Below, in pieces: positions 37,111 to 49,800 of a stretch of DNA of 64,000 bases. Source of the stretch: Kudoa neothunni (lineage: Eukaryota > Cnidaria). Positions within the stretch are counted from its first letter, which is position 1. Each line of letters begins with the position of its first letter. The notes under the pieces were generated by a model. It saw nothing but the letters and a program-made list of their open reading frames with translations, ran no database searches and was not told the DNA's origin. The stretch is from NCBI GenBank assembly GCA_964304625.1, contig OZ199838.1, positions 1,798,001 through 1,862,000 on the forward strand, in the 5' to 3' direction. The translations under genes were made by a program, and so were the position numbers.

Positions 37111-39490
37111 TGTATTAAATCACTGTGATTCGTATTTTATTGACTAAAATGATATTTTTATAGTAACTTAATTTTTTGTTATTTTGAATTTACCGTTCGC
37201 TTTTTTCTTTTCGTTCTCTTTGTTAAATAATTTAATTTCTTTAAAAAATTCTATAAAGTATCATTAAATGTTATATTCATACTGGAAAAATTGAAATATT
37301 AAGGATTATCCGTTGGCTTTGTTTACCTTTTTGATTCTTTCCCTTCATCAGGTATTGAAAAACAACTAAAAAATATTTATTCTTTAATTACTCCTAGAAT
37401 ACATCGTATCTGAGTCGTTAATCTATTAAAACCTAATTTAAATTTTGTAATAACGCCTTTTTAATCTTGAATAACATATAGGTCAATTCAAGATGTACGT
37501 CCTGCGGATACATCAAACAAAAATTCGATAATAGGCTGCTTGTAAGGGAATAATTTCGTAAATAATATATAAAAATTAGCATCTATTTTGTCAAAAATAT
37601 AAAAATAAACGTGAAGAAAATTTATCGCCAAAATCGTTTGTGCTGATAGTCACCTATACTATTGCATAAATAATATAACAAACTCATTTACATTTTCTAG
37701 GTCCCCTGAGTCTATAAGCCCACCCAAGGATTAAATTATTTTAGAGATCAACAATTTTGGTAGTTAAAAAATATTTTTTTATATTATTAAAATTATTAGA
37801 AAATTAAATGTAATTTTAAACCAGAAAATATTACTTTTATTGGTGTATAATCATCGCGGGAGCAATATACGGGGTTCAAATAGTGGTTTTAAATTTTTTT
37901 AAATAATTTAAATGAAAATTGTTACTTTATTTAAAGTAATCATTGAGATGTTTGTGAAAGTTGATTTACTAGAATTTGAGTAAAGCATGTAGTTTATTTA
38001 TATTCGATAGTTATACAATTCTTATGAATCACTTCTAATATTAATAAAGAAATTGTAAAAATAATCAACAAATATTCCATTAAATAGGGGTTTATGAATA
38101 TTAAATTATAAATAATTCAAAAAAGTTAATTAGAGCATTCAGACTAGCTTTATTGGGAAACATAGAAATCTTTATAATTAAAAAAAAGACTCAAAAGGAA
38201 TCAGATATCTACACCTTTCCACTAGGATCAATAGAATTATTTACCATTTGGGTAACAATTATAATAGTAACGCACCCTGCGCGCGCATTCCGGTTTTATT
38301 TGTGTTTTTTTCTTTAAAATGTATTTATTTTCAACGATAAACAATAGAATCTTCTTTAATATAAGTTGAATGAAACATATTCTTTCCTATTCGTTAGAGC
38401 AAAATTTTTGATATTCAGAAAGTAACCGATAACTATAGACTTACTTATTTAAAATTATTATTTGAATATTTTAAACAAAACGTGTAGTCTTATTTTTAGT
38501 CTTTTAGAATAATTTGCATAAATTTAAAAAATTGAACAGTAAAAATGTTTTTTCCTTTTAGTTTTCGCGTAACCGATTTTCCATAACTTTTTGGCTTCAA
38601 ACTAATTTATCGGAGTATGTTTTGTTACTTTTATAATTTTTTTGGAAACTTTAAAATTGAGAACAATAAAAGAAAATTATCAATTTTCTACAAAACTTAT
38701 GGAACTAGTTTGTAAAAAATGTTACTGTTGGTAAATTTAAACTTCCCTTACTTTCTACTCTTGATCATATCTTGAGTGAATAAAGAGATATAGTTTTCTC
38801 AAATGTAAGGGGTCTGGTGTTTTCTAATGGAAAAAATTTTAAACAAGATTCAAATAACAACACCGATGCTTTAGTACATGACTGGATTATCTGTTTGAGA
38901 TAAAAAAATTAAACTTTCTGCCCATGATATCGTACATAAACAGAAAATTGGCAAAAGAATTAAAAATAAACTTATTAACCTTCTAGGTCACTTGAAAATT
39001 TACACCTTCCGAGCAAAATTGGGGTATTTTTACACCCAATATTTTGTTGGCTCCAACGATTTAGAATTTAAAAATAATTATTTTTGTAAACTTTGAAAAT
39101 TTTTTATCGATTAAACTTGAAATTATAGGCCAACATTTCCAGCTAAGAACTAAAGCGCAAGCGCACACCCCAAAAATTTATCGTCTGGTGTAGAATGTGT
39201 ATTGACATTACGTTTACAAGATCCTATTTTCTAATTTAGGAAAGCTTTTAAGTAGCATTAGAATTATTCTATTAAATATAAGATCAAAAGAATAACATTA
39301 ATAATAAGACAACATTGACATAAAGTTATCGGTTAAAACAATTAAAACAAACATGACTGGAATAGAATTTGCAGCAAGATTAAGCGTAAATGTCGCGTTT
39401 TATTTTTGCTTTGCTATCATATTTCCTATCGCAAGATCGGCATCTCCTATAACTACTTTACCCAATTATAACAGATATAAGGAAGGAGTC
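37111..39490. other. AT-rich spacer
   Basis: No gene is recognised in about 2.4 kb. A segment at about 38998-39245 resembles 53675-53900 (shared CTTCCGAG-like start and a GCGCAAGCGCAC / GCGCAGGCGCAC block), suggesting a diverged dispersed repeat. Confidence 0.4.
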
Positions 39491-39499
39491 TTCATTAAC

Positions 39500-40870
39500 T
39501 GTCCTATTTTGTTTCTGCCTCAAAAGTAGTCGATGTGTCATGTGTCAATGGGGTTGTCATCATTTTCAAAGATTCTCTCCTGAGTAATTTATTTATTAGA
39601 CTGATATCAACCATGCTAAAGAAAATAATTAACGACCAACGACAAATTATTCGTCTAACATTTATCGCTGCCAATAATATGGAAATCGGATCAACTCCGC
39701 CCTTTACTGCATTATAATGCCATACAACACTAGGTTTAAATGGCTTTTCTGTCGATATTTGGATGTTTATCGAGGGGGAACAAAGCATATATCTTAGTAT
39801 CCTTTTTTTTGTTCAAAACAAAAAGAGATGAATGAAGAGGAGTCATTCTATCTGATCTCAAATATGGTGGTATCTCCCTCTTATTTGAACGCATCGTTCC
39901 AACAATTGTAAGTTTTTTTGTAACAATTCATCCGCCATTTCAATCTCAATGGATGTGAAAAAATTGTCACATAACACATTTCGACCAGAACGTTCAAATG
40001 GTTCCACTAACTTTAAAACAATATTCCTCCCAACATTCACAGCCCTCGTGTCATTTTGAGATCGTTTTCCCAAATAGACAATCGCATTGCAAACAAAAGT
40101 TGACTTTGGGCCAGTTATTCAAAAAAACTTTAGTTCATATTTTGAAGGCTTTCGGCATATATTGTTTGAATTTACAACGACCTCTAAAAGCTAGTAAGTA
40201 GTTGCTCGTCGATGCAAAGATCCTCGAAAAGTCGAAACGAAGAGCTCTCTTGATTTGCCAGAATCTAATTAAAGATAATAGGTCACAATAAACTTGTCTG
40301 CCCTCTTCTAACCCAAACAATTATTTGACTGGTCGTTGATTATCGTCAAATATTCCCCTTAAAAATAAACATCTGATGAATCCATCGAATTCTACAGTAT
40401 CTAATTGCTTCCAAGCATCACCAAAAATTTTTTTACCATATTGATTTGTATATTTTAAAGTGAAATCAATAATTTCATTTTAATTCTGCAAAACATAAGA
40501 TGAAACACCAATACGACTGATCAAAAGATTTTCGGCTGCAGTTCTAGAAGTCGAGGGTTTTTCAATTGTCCATAAGGTTACATTCTTATCGTTAGAGAGT
40601 CAGGTGAAGCGTTAATTTAAACTTAAGAATTATCTGATGACGTATCACGCATAAAGGAATAACCCATCTCTGAAGAATCAATATCAGAATAGTTGCCGCT
40701 ATATTAAATTGAGCTCATTTCACCAATGTCTGCTGACGAAAGCGCACTGCAGAGATGTCCAGCAATATTTGTTGATTTGAACAATAATTTGTCGACGAAA
40801 GTGTATGAAATTTCCCCAAAAAATATTATTTTCTATTCGGAACAATTTAATCTAAAAAAATGTGTCGGAT
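39500..40870 (-). mobile_element. Degenerate piggyBac transposase relic
   Basis: The minus strand carries piggyBac landmarks in order. LLAFRGRCKFKQYMP (about 40170) matches the family's FRGRCxFRQYxPSKP. LKLVEPFERSGRNVLCDNFF (about 39950) matches the catalytic IEPYxGSGRNVTxDNFFTS block. NAVKGGVDPISILLAAINVR and RWSLIIFFSMVDISLIN (about 39600-39720) match the YNxTKGGVDxVDQ ... RRWPLxxFxxxLDIAxxN block. Stops and frame changes break it. The N-terminal portion above 40330 is poorly preserved, and no terminal repeats were identified. Confidence 0.8.
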
Positions 40871-42010
40871 AAAAATAACCCCTTTTACTTGGAAGTTAAT
40901 GATCCATGGTTGTTTTCGTTGTTTAACTGACGATTAAATTTAAGATATGTAACTTTTCATAGTAAGGTTGCATGTATCGACTCAAATGTTGTAGAAAACT
41001 GGCCCACTAAATTGAATGATTTAATCAAAGATTACAATGTTTATTGTATCTATAATGTTAACGAAACCGTGCAATTTTACCAACAACAAAGAGGTATATT
41101 ATTATTTATTCTAAGTGTTGATGCTTTTAAGGGGAATTTGTTGTTTCGCCGCTATAAACAAATTCTAGCAGAGAGAACAAAGTTAAAAAAGGTTATTATT
41201 TGGCTTTGTGCCTCTATGTCTGGAAGTAATATTTAACCTCGTGTAACTAGAAATCACAAAAAAACTTCGTGTTTTAAAAACGTAAAAAAATGCCCGGTAA
41301 AATTCGAGACAAACAAAAAACCTGGACGACTGGATAAATATTTAAGAAATATCTTGCTAGGTTGAACAACGTATTCAGAACGAATAACTGTAAAGTATTG
41401 CTATTTCTCAATAATTCACCTTGTGTTCCCGAAATTCAATTGTCCGATATCTCCCTTGTATTCATTCCAAAAAAGTCAACTAGCGTTTTACAATCTTATT
41501 ACCAATGCATAATTTTCTCGTCCAAATCAAATTACAAAAATAATTTGATAAAAAGTCATATTCTTGCAGTTAACAATGATATAAATCTATTTTCCTAATT
41601 AAAAAATCATAAGATGGTGTTTCTAAGGATACCATATTTAAATTATTCCGAAAATCTGATTTTTCTGTAGTCGATGAATGCGAGCGTATATCAAATATCA
41701 ATATGAGCAATAGTGAGTTCTCAGTTGAAATTTCCGAACTGCTTCAAAAGGAAATCATTATGCCTACACCATAAAACTTTGACGAGCCTACTCCTTTGAT
41801 TGTTGAATCTGCTAATTCTGAATTTGATGTGAGGGATGAGAGAATTTATATCATCAAAAGATGTATTTAAATGTTTAAACATTGAGGAGATGTATGAACC
41901 AAAAATGAAATTTAATATGTAGATGAAATAATGAACTTTAACACAGAATTGCAGCACATATGTTACAAAAAAACAACGTATTATTTCAATAAAAATAAAT
42001 GTAGTGTTTA
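40870..42010 (+). mobile_element. Degenerate pogo/Tigger transposase relic
   Basis: Plus-strand landmarks begin with VENWPTKLNDLIKDYNVYCI and YNVNET (about 41010-41060, family ADETG). They continue with KKVIIWLCASMSGSNI (about 41190), CFKNVKKCPVKFETNKK (about 41270), LFLNNSPCVPEIQ and LVFIPKKSTSVLQ (about 41450, family LVFLPPNTTSVLQP). Several stops and shifts make it inactive. It abuts the piggyBac relic on its left, and its N-terminal DNA-binding part is absent or unreadable. Confidence 0.78.
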
Positions 42011-42059
42011 TTTAGAGCGCACAGAGAGGTAAGGGGAAATTACGCGATGACGTATTTTC

Positions 42060-42660
42060 AATAATTTTTCCATAGTCTCAAGGATTTACAGAAAATCGAT
42101 TATTCAATGTATATTAGTTTTCCTATAGATATTTGGACTAGTGGTCATTCATCAATATCCATCATTAATTTTACTGGCTAATGGATTACCATCGAATTCG
42201 CTCTCAAACAGACTGTCTTTGACGTAAAAAAATTAAAGAATTCCATATGGGAGAAACGATTACCTCAGTAGTTTAAGAAATATCTGACACTTGGAATATT
42301 AAAAAAAATTATATTTATGTAACTGTTAAAGACAATGCAAGAAATATTGCCATTGGAATAAATAATATTCATATTCTTAACCTTCCACATTTTTGCTCAT
42401 TCTCTACAACTTGTGATGGTGGATGCTGTTATAACCAGAAAAATATTGTTGGTGTATTAACGAACAATAAAAAATTGTTGAACACTTAAACATTCCTAGC
42501 TACCATACTTACGGCTTGAAGAAATTCAAATTAAAATATACGCAAAGATGTGGTTTCGGGGGAAACCCAAATATTAAAACGTAATAAACTCAACTTTCGA
42601 ATCACTTCACCCTATCGAGGCTATTATTTATTAGTTTCGAATCATGATTATAATATAGAT
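42060..42660 (+). mobile_element. hAT transposase fragment
   Basis: Plus-strand reading gives PIDIWTSGHSSISIINFTG (about 42120-42180, family TDIWTSxxxxxYLSVTAHFI), then a segment like the HTGENI block. YIYVTVKDNARNIAIGINN (about 42310-42370) matches the family's VTTDNAANMxxAI, and LPHFCSFSTTCDGG matches CxAHxLNL-type sequence. The frame is interrupted, and only the central part of the transposase is visible. Confidence 0.65.
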
Positions 42661-42843
42661 AATTAATATATATTTTTTAAATGAATAAATAATATCTTAG
42701 AAGTAAAGGTGTTTTCTCAGCACGTCATAAATATGTTACTCTAGATATTACTGATAATATTATATTATTATAAATATAAAGTGTTTGAATGAGTTGTGAT
42801 AAAGATATTGTTTTCGATGAAGAGAAAAAGTTGAGCCAATTAT

Positions 42844-44769
42844 CTAAGGAATTTTATTGTACGACTGCATCTGTTTGTTTTTCATAGAAATATAAGAACG
42901 ACGTTTTACGAATCCAATGATAATGATAAGTATAAGTACCCACATCACACCAAATCCAACACTTGCTTTTATCAGCGATGAGATGCATCGATTTTGTTTC
43001 GTCTCAATTTCAGAGTAAGTTTTCATGTTTGTATTTGATTTGGCCATTATAGACTCAAACAGATTCTTGTTGTATTCTGAGTTTAAGTTAATCTAAACAG
43101 AGAGGGTTTATTTTGTATCCATTAATTATGAACGACAATGACTACCTCTTTTACGCTTAATTCATTAGAAGGAGTAAACAAATATCCAATTGATTGAATA
43201 AAATATCTGAGAATACATCTATTAAATTTTGTTGCATACTATAATTTAATTAAAAAGGCTAAAAATCAAATAATGACGGGTTTTAGGTGAAGGGGATTCG
43301 TTCCATGTAATATTGCTTCGCTGGTGTGGATAAAATCGTCAGATTTTAGATGTATCTCGGGTTTTAAGTAATAGCTGTAATAAAATACCTAAAATATTAC
43401 AAGGAAAAAAAATATAAATTTTATATACTTTTAAAGGACTCAAATGTACATTATTTTTCTTAATGTTTGAAGAATGGGAACCAAGTGGGATACAATAATT
43501 TCTCGGTTCCCATTTATTTGGATTATTTAAACATTCCTTTTTAACTTCAAATAAAAAATCTTTAAAATTTTAAATTAACGCTAATAATTTTCAGGCGATC
43601 AGCTTAAATGACATTTACTAACGTAACTTGGACTTCCAGTAGTATTCGTATAAGTTTCACCAACAAGCATTGTTTTTAATAGTGCACAATCATGAGAAGA
43701 GTTGGTTAAACATGATTCCTAAATATTTGTATTATAGGTGATAAATTATGAATAGAGGGGCTCAAAACAAACATAATTAATAGACTTACAATGTCATAAA
43801 AAGAATAAAGTCCCAACTCACGATAAACAAAATCTATGTCACCGATTTTTTTATTGAGATTTGGGAAACTTCTATGTCGTCCAGTATCCTCCCCTAGACT
43901 GTCGAGAACGTTTCTATCAATATAAATCATCTTTTCTGTGTCAATATATACGAATGGTTCATTTTCTTCAACCTAAATTTAATAGGTGCATCCTTTTTTT
44001 GTTATTTTTATTTACTAGTTTTAAGGAACGAGCTGTCTCAATATATAGTTTTGATTGAATTATATCATTCAGAAGAAAAATACTATAATTCCATGTAATA
44101 TTTCGACTTAATCTCGCTAAATTTTTAGAATTTTTTGTCTGTATTTTGTTTATATTTCTATATAATAATATTTACTTTATCAAGGATTCATAATAGGATG
44201 TGTATTAGATTATTATAAATTACTGTATCTCTGGAAACCTGCTATCTATCACATGGAAAAAATTCAGTCTATATTCCAATTCTGGAAAAATTAAATTCTC
44301 CACTAACGTATCGACAATTATTGATATATCGGTTCTGTTGTAATCTTTTGAAAATAGCTTCTCAAGCAGTCCTGTGAAAAAACTTACTGATAAATTGGTT
44401 CGATTTAGTTCCTTACGATTTCTCACAATATTAGGCTTTACCACTGTTTTGAGCTGGCCATTCGTCAAATTGAACAATGTTAAATCAACGACATGAAAAC
44501 TTTGGTAAAACAAAATACCATACTATAATCATAAAAGAGTCAATAACACATGTAAATCATGTCCAAAAATATACTTCAAGTGGGTTGGATAGATTGCAAT
44601 GAATGAGAGTTATAAGAAATATTATGAAATTATATTTTTTAGCAATCATCATCTTGTACGGTTGTATAGAATTATTTTTCTAATCAACCTTTATCTGGAT
44701 TAAACTAACAATATCTCCCATGTCGGTGTATTTGACGCCAATATTACATTCACCTGCCACTTGATCCAT
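42844..44769 (-). CDS. Unrecognised single-pass membrane glycoprotein, eight exons
   Basis: I do not recognise this protein. Eight exons (44769-44689, 44522-44224, 44082-44016, 43972-43790, 43718-43623, 43388-43278, 43238-43146, 43092-42844) join in phase to give 392 codons plus stop. The start is fixed by an in-frame TAA directly upstream (MDQVAGECNIG...). It has five N-glycosylation sequons (NLT, NRT, NRT, NSS, NTT) and several cysteines. One strong membrane helix lies near the C-terminus (ASVGFGVMWVLILIIIIGFV), followed by a basic cytosolic tail KRRSYISMKNK. No N-terminal signal peptide is visible. If the sequons are used, most of the protein faces the lumen or exterior, and the N-terminus would need an upstream exon or an unusual targeting route. 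Introns are 40-240 nt. Confidence 0.65.
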
Positions 44770-46834
44770 TTAACATATTTCTTTCTTACGTAAAATTCTA
44801 AATCACACCCCAATTAGTTAAATTTTTTGTAAATTACTTAAATTTCTAACATTGAGTATTTATTTTTAAATATTTGTCAAAATAATGTCGTACAAACAAA
44901 ATGGATTGATAATAGTCTGAATTTAATATATTTGAGTTATATATATTTATAGCTTAATTATTCGACTATTGAATAGTTATTATCTTTTCTTTTTAGTTTA
45001 AAATTTTTAACCAATATAAGTAGCTTGACGATATATGTCGATACTTTTGTCTGCATTATTTTGTTGATGAACGATTAATTCCATTCATTAAAATATTTAT
45101 TACTATCTAATTTATTACTCTTCTTAAATATGAAAATAATATTATATAATACAATTAATTTTACAGAACTTTTATTTTTTCAAATTCTTTAAAACAATCA
45201 ATAAAACATCTACATTAAATAATTTTCTACTATCTGTTTGGTATTAGTGCGAGTAGGTATTCCTCGAAAATACCTACTTGCACGTCGTACCCAAAGTTTT
45301 AGTAAAAAAACATTCCTATAAGTAAAAATACGGATTTAATCCAAAAAAATATACTCATTCAAAATATATAATGTATTTTATTTTTACCTCATATCAAAAA
45401 TTATTGAAATATTAAAATTTTTAAGCATCATTTTTTCATATAGAGAACGTAATATTTCTTTGTTATTGATTCCTTCTAGAGAGAATATCGATTTTATAAA
45501 TTAGGAGCCTTTATATATAAATTACATAGGAAGTGGCTATTGACACGTAAATAATTAAATATAGCAGATTCTAAAAAATTAAATCTATAACCAGCTCGTA
45601 AGTTGGAGTTGCTGAGATTAAAAAGTCTCATTACGCATGCGGACATGCCGTTTAGGATTAAATTTTACCATGCCAATAGCCTCTGCCTTGTTTAGACTCA
45701 GACAATATTGATAAATAAAAATATGTTTCATTCTAAGAGGGTCACATTTTGATCTAGACAAGTTATCGATCGTGTACGCAGGTTGCATTTTGGTTTGAAA
45801 TACTGTCAATTATCTTCTCTGTCATTTTTTGCATGTCGACTAGGAACTTTTTAAAATCACGTTACAATCAATTAAAAAATATTTTAGTTTATAAATATTT
45901 TTGACCAACGTATTTTCATTTAAAAAAATTTTGTAATCATTTTATCATGAGAATTTTAACATTGAATTTTTATAATGACAATTTAGTCAACTCTTAATTT
46001 TTATTAGACTTGAAAGTTTGAATAAAAAATAAACAAAAATGGTATTTTATGATATTTTGTTTTCAAAATTTTTTTCAATCAATAAAAATGTTACATTAAA
46101 AAACGTATTTAAATGAATACTGTATAATTGTTGCCGCGTGTGTATCTTGTATTTAGGGTACACAAGGTTTATAGATTTTTATTTTTAATTTGTTTTAATA
46201 TTTTCAAAACTAATTATTATGCTTGAAGTTTATTATTTTATAGTGCGAAAACTAAATGCGATATTCAATAATGTAATTTAAAGGATTAATTTTTGGAATG
46301 TTTTTGATAGATTTTTCTATGTAGAATATTCATCACATAGAATAAATCTCAGAAATTCGTATTACTATTATATATATGGGGTAGATGTATCTCGTGTTCG
46401 CAAATCCCCCGCAAATTTTAATTAATCCCCTCAATATTGATTTCGAGTATCACGACTGTTCGAAACTTTCCCTTTTAAACCCCTAAAATGACCTAACTTA
46501 AGAAGCCGATAGAGTCCTGATGTTTGAGAGAATTTCACCACCGATAAGATATCAGCGGATAGTTGTAGGATTAATGTATAAAGTTTAAGCTCAAAATAAA
46601 TCCATTAGGCGGGATTTCCGCAGTTTATTCATAGTTTATCCGAACATGAAGAATAAAAGTATTTAGAACTTACACTTAGACATAGGAAAAGTAAATCATA
46701 AAAATATGGACTTTTCACAATTCGATAGTGGTTACATATTCTCGATAGAGGCCCCAATGTATGCGCATTTCTTAAAGCCGTTTATTGATCGTGCGGGGGT
46801 TTCGTTGGTGTTTCTATAATTGGGTCTTTTAAAG
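44770..46834. other. AT-rich spacer between divergent genes
   Basis: This 2-kb spacer separates the minus-strand membrane protein gene from plus-strand ORC1, so it must hold both promoters. A near-perfect hairpin of 15-bp arms with a 7-nt loop lies at 45247-45283. A 63-codon minus-strand frame at 45618-45809 has no recognisable content. A possible non-coding or alternative first exon for ORC1 starts with an ATG at 46707, but it does not splice in phase to the BAH domain. Confidence 0.4.
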
Positions 46835-49800
46835 ATGTTAATACAGATGGAATGGATAGGCAAATCTATAGGTCGAAATCAAGCTATAACGTTCTACAAG
46901 TAGGTCCCTTACGTGTAAAATGTTAGTCAAATTTGAATTTAGATCGTGTTCAATAAAGAAATCCAACAAAACGCCTATTGTAGTGTCGGTTGGAGACTAC
47001 GTTTTGATCCAAGCGGCCAAGAATGTTCGGGCGTATGGTTTAGTCGTCAATCTACTGGAAGATGATGATATCAAACAGATGTCATGCACAAAAAACACTC
47101 ATTTTCGAGCAGATGTTCTATATTTATACAACGGATCTATGCTTATGAAATGTGTATTAAATGAATTACGCAAATTGGTTCGATGTAAGTTGTCTCAATG
47201 AAAATATAATTTCGTAAGTTAAATTGTGATCTTCATTTTGATTAGCTCGCACATTCAATCCTAATGAACTTTTTGTGCCACATAACGTCGAGTTGGATAT
47301 AGTTCCTAACAGTATGGCTACTATTCAGCTGGCTTCAATCATAGACACTATCAATTTGCAATTGGTTGATCCCTCCAAAAAGTCAGCGAGACCATCGTAC
47401 GATGTGGTTTTTTCGAGATATGGATTCTCCAATCGATCAATTGTGAAATGTAGCGATGCAATTGAAAATAGTGTTAGTCTGATTAGAACTATATCTGGAA
47501 TATCACCGCCACAAAAAGATGAAGGTAACTAAGATCCAGCTTTGTTTGAAAATTAATAATGATTGTTTGTTGTATCATTTTATTATTAAGAAATGCCCGA
47601 TGTAAGACAGGGCACTCGCACACGCCCTTCTAGAAATGTAACCAACGTTGTTGGCCAAGTCTACAACGTAGGTTACGCGTGCAGAAATGAGAAAGCAATT
47701 CAGCCTGTTTTCTACAAGGATGAGTAGCTATGATTAGCGATAGTAGATGTATGTAAATTGTTGTAGTGTTACGGATCAATCCGAGGAAAGAGAGCCCCCA
47801 CCTGTTCCTAGGAAAAGGGGCCGACCTGTTGGTTCTTTGAACAAGGTGAAAACCCCCAAAGAGTCGTCTACCAGTAACATCTTATTATAGCTGTTGTTGC
47901 TTATGAGATTTTAAATGTTCCCGTGTATGTATAGACGATGTAAGTTTACCAACAGAATGCTCGGTGTTATTGGATGATGTTATTCCAAACGATATGAAAA
48001 AGTAGGTAGAGAATGAATTTATTTGGAAGATCGGCTGGGATCAGTCACGTATACGTTTCTAATCGAATTTTTATAGTGAAATTCATAAGACTAAATTCGA
48101 TAAAGTTTCCTGTCGTGATAAAGAATATCGTGCTATATGGAATTTTCTTTCTAATCACCTAAACAACGCTACATCGGGTTGTATGTATGTGAGTGGTGTA
48201 CCCGGTAGTGGAAAAACTCATACCACTCTGAAGGCCATTGAGAATCTCATGAAAAAACAAAAATTCAAGTTCATTCATATCAATGGAATGAAAGTGTCGA
48301 CTTCAAATCAAATCTACACCATTCTGTGTAAAGTAGATTATTTTATTTTTTTAATTGTTGCTTATGTAACTGTTCAAAGAATATACTAAACGAAAAAAAA
48401 TCGGTGTCCCAATCGCTGATCTCCTTGTGTAATTATTTTGACCGCCCCTCATCGAAAAAACAACATAAAAAGAAACGATTAACAAAACTGTCCACCATTT
48501 TACTTATAGATGAGGTATTGTTTCTTTTTAAATTAGAAAAAAAATCATTACCATCTTATCAATCGATCACTTTATAGTTGGATTGTATATGTAATAAGAA
48601 TCAATCAGTTTTGTATCATCTTTTCGAGTGGACCAGTTATAATTCGTCGAAATTGATTACTCTTACCATAGCAAATACTATGGATCTTCCTGAACGCTAT
48701 CTTTCGAACAAGATTGCCAGCAGACTGGTAGTTAAATTGTTGTTGTTTATTTGATTCGAATCCATGATTCCTATTTTTGTTTCATAGGGACTTGTAAGAC
48801 TTACCTTCCAACCATATAGCTACGATCAATTGGTTCATATCATTCAGGATATTTATGTGGATTCGAAGTTTTTTGAAAAGGACGCTCTTCAACTTATCTC
48901 CAGGAAGGTACGTATTTCATGTAATAGAAATTATGGAGTGTTTGGCCATTCTGGATTTCTTTCTTATACTTTTAAATAGATATGTCCATAATCTCATTTA
49001 AAATTTTTTTAATATGTATTAGTTAAAATTTCAATAAATACAATTATTTAAATTATCATTAATTTGATTTATTTTTCTTTAATAATTATTTTAACATTCA
49101 TTGGCGAATTTGCGTTTATAATTTTAATGGTGGTAATATTCACGGGAAAATTGTGTTACAAATTTATGATTGATATCTACTAAAATTATTTAATTAATTT
49201 ATAAATATTTTAGTTTTTTTCTTTTTATGAAGACTAAAAATAGAATATAATAGCTTAAACTGCAGTGGTGATAAAAATTTTTAACTGATATAGTTTCTAA
49301 TTGTATATAAATATATTTCGTTATGATTAATCTTTTTCTTTTACGTTTTTAAAAGAAAATTTTAGAAAGAATCCACCGAATTGTTTCTTATCTATCAAAA
49401 TCATATGTAAACAAAAAATAAATGATTTATTGATTTATCAAGCTCTTAGAGAAAAATTTAATTATATAAGCACTTATAGCATTAATTGGAATTTAATCGT
49501 GATTTTAACTATGTGAGAAATTTAAGAAGAAACTCTAATTAATACATTTACATTTATGTAGACCATAAATATTTGGTCTTAATGATTTTTAATTCGCAAT
49601 TATTCAATTCTCTTTGTTGTAATTTTTATATATTTTTCCTCAAAATTGGTAAATAATGTTGTTATTCTATATCTAATAATAAGTGTTAAATTTTGATATT
49701 TAGAAAATTATTACTTATAATCTTTTGAGAATAATAATTATTATACAAATTCCTCAAATTTTTAACTGATGAAATTGTGAACACGTATCCTTGTTGATAA

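Noticed and set aside
46707-46820. ATG at 46707 as the ORC1 start
   Set aside because: The frame from it does not join in phase to the BAH domain, whereas the ATG at 46835 gives a sequence resembling the human N-terminus.
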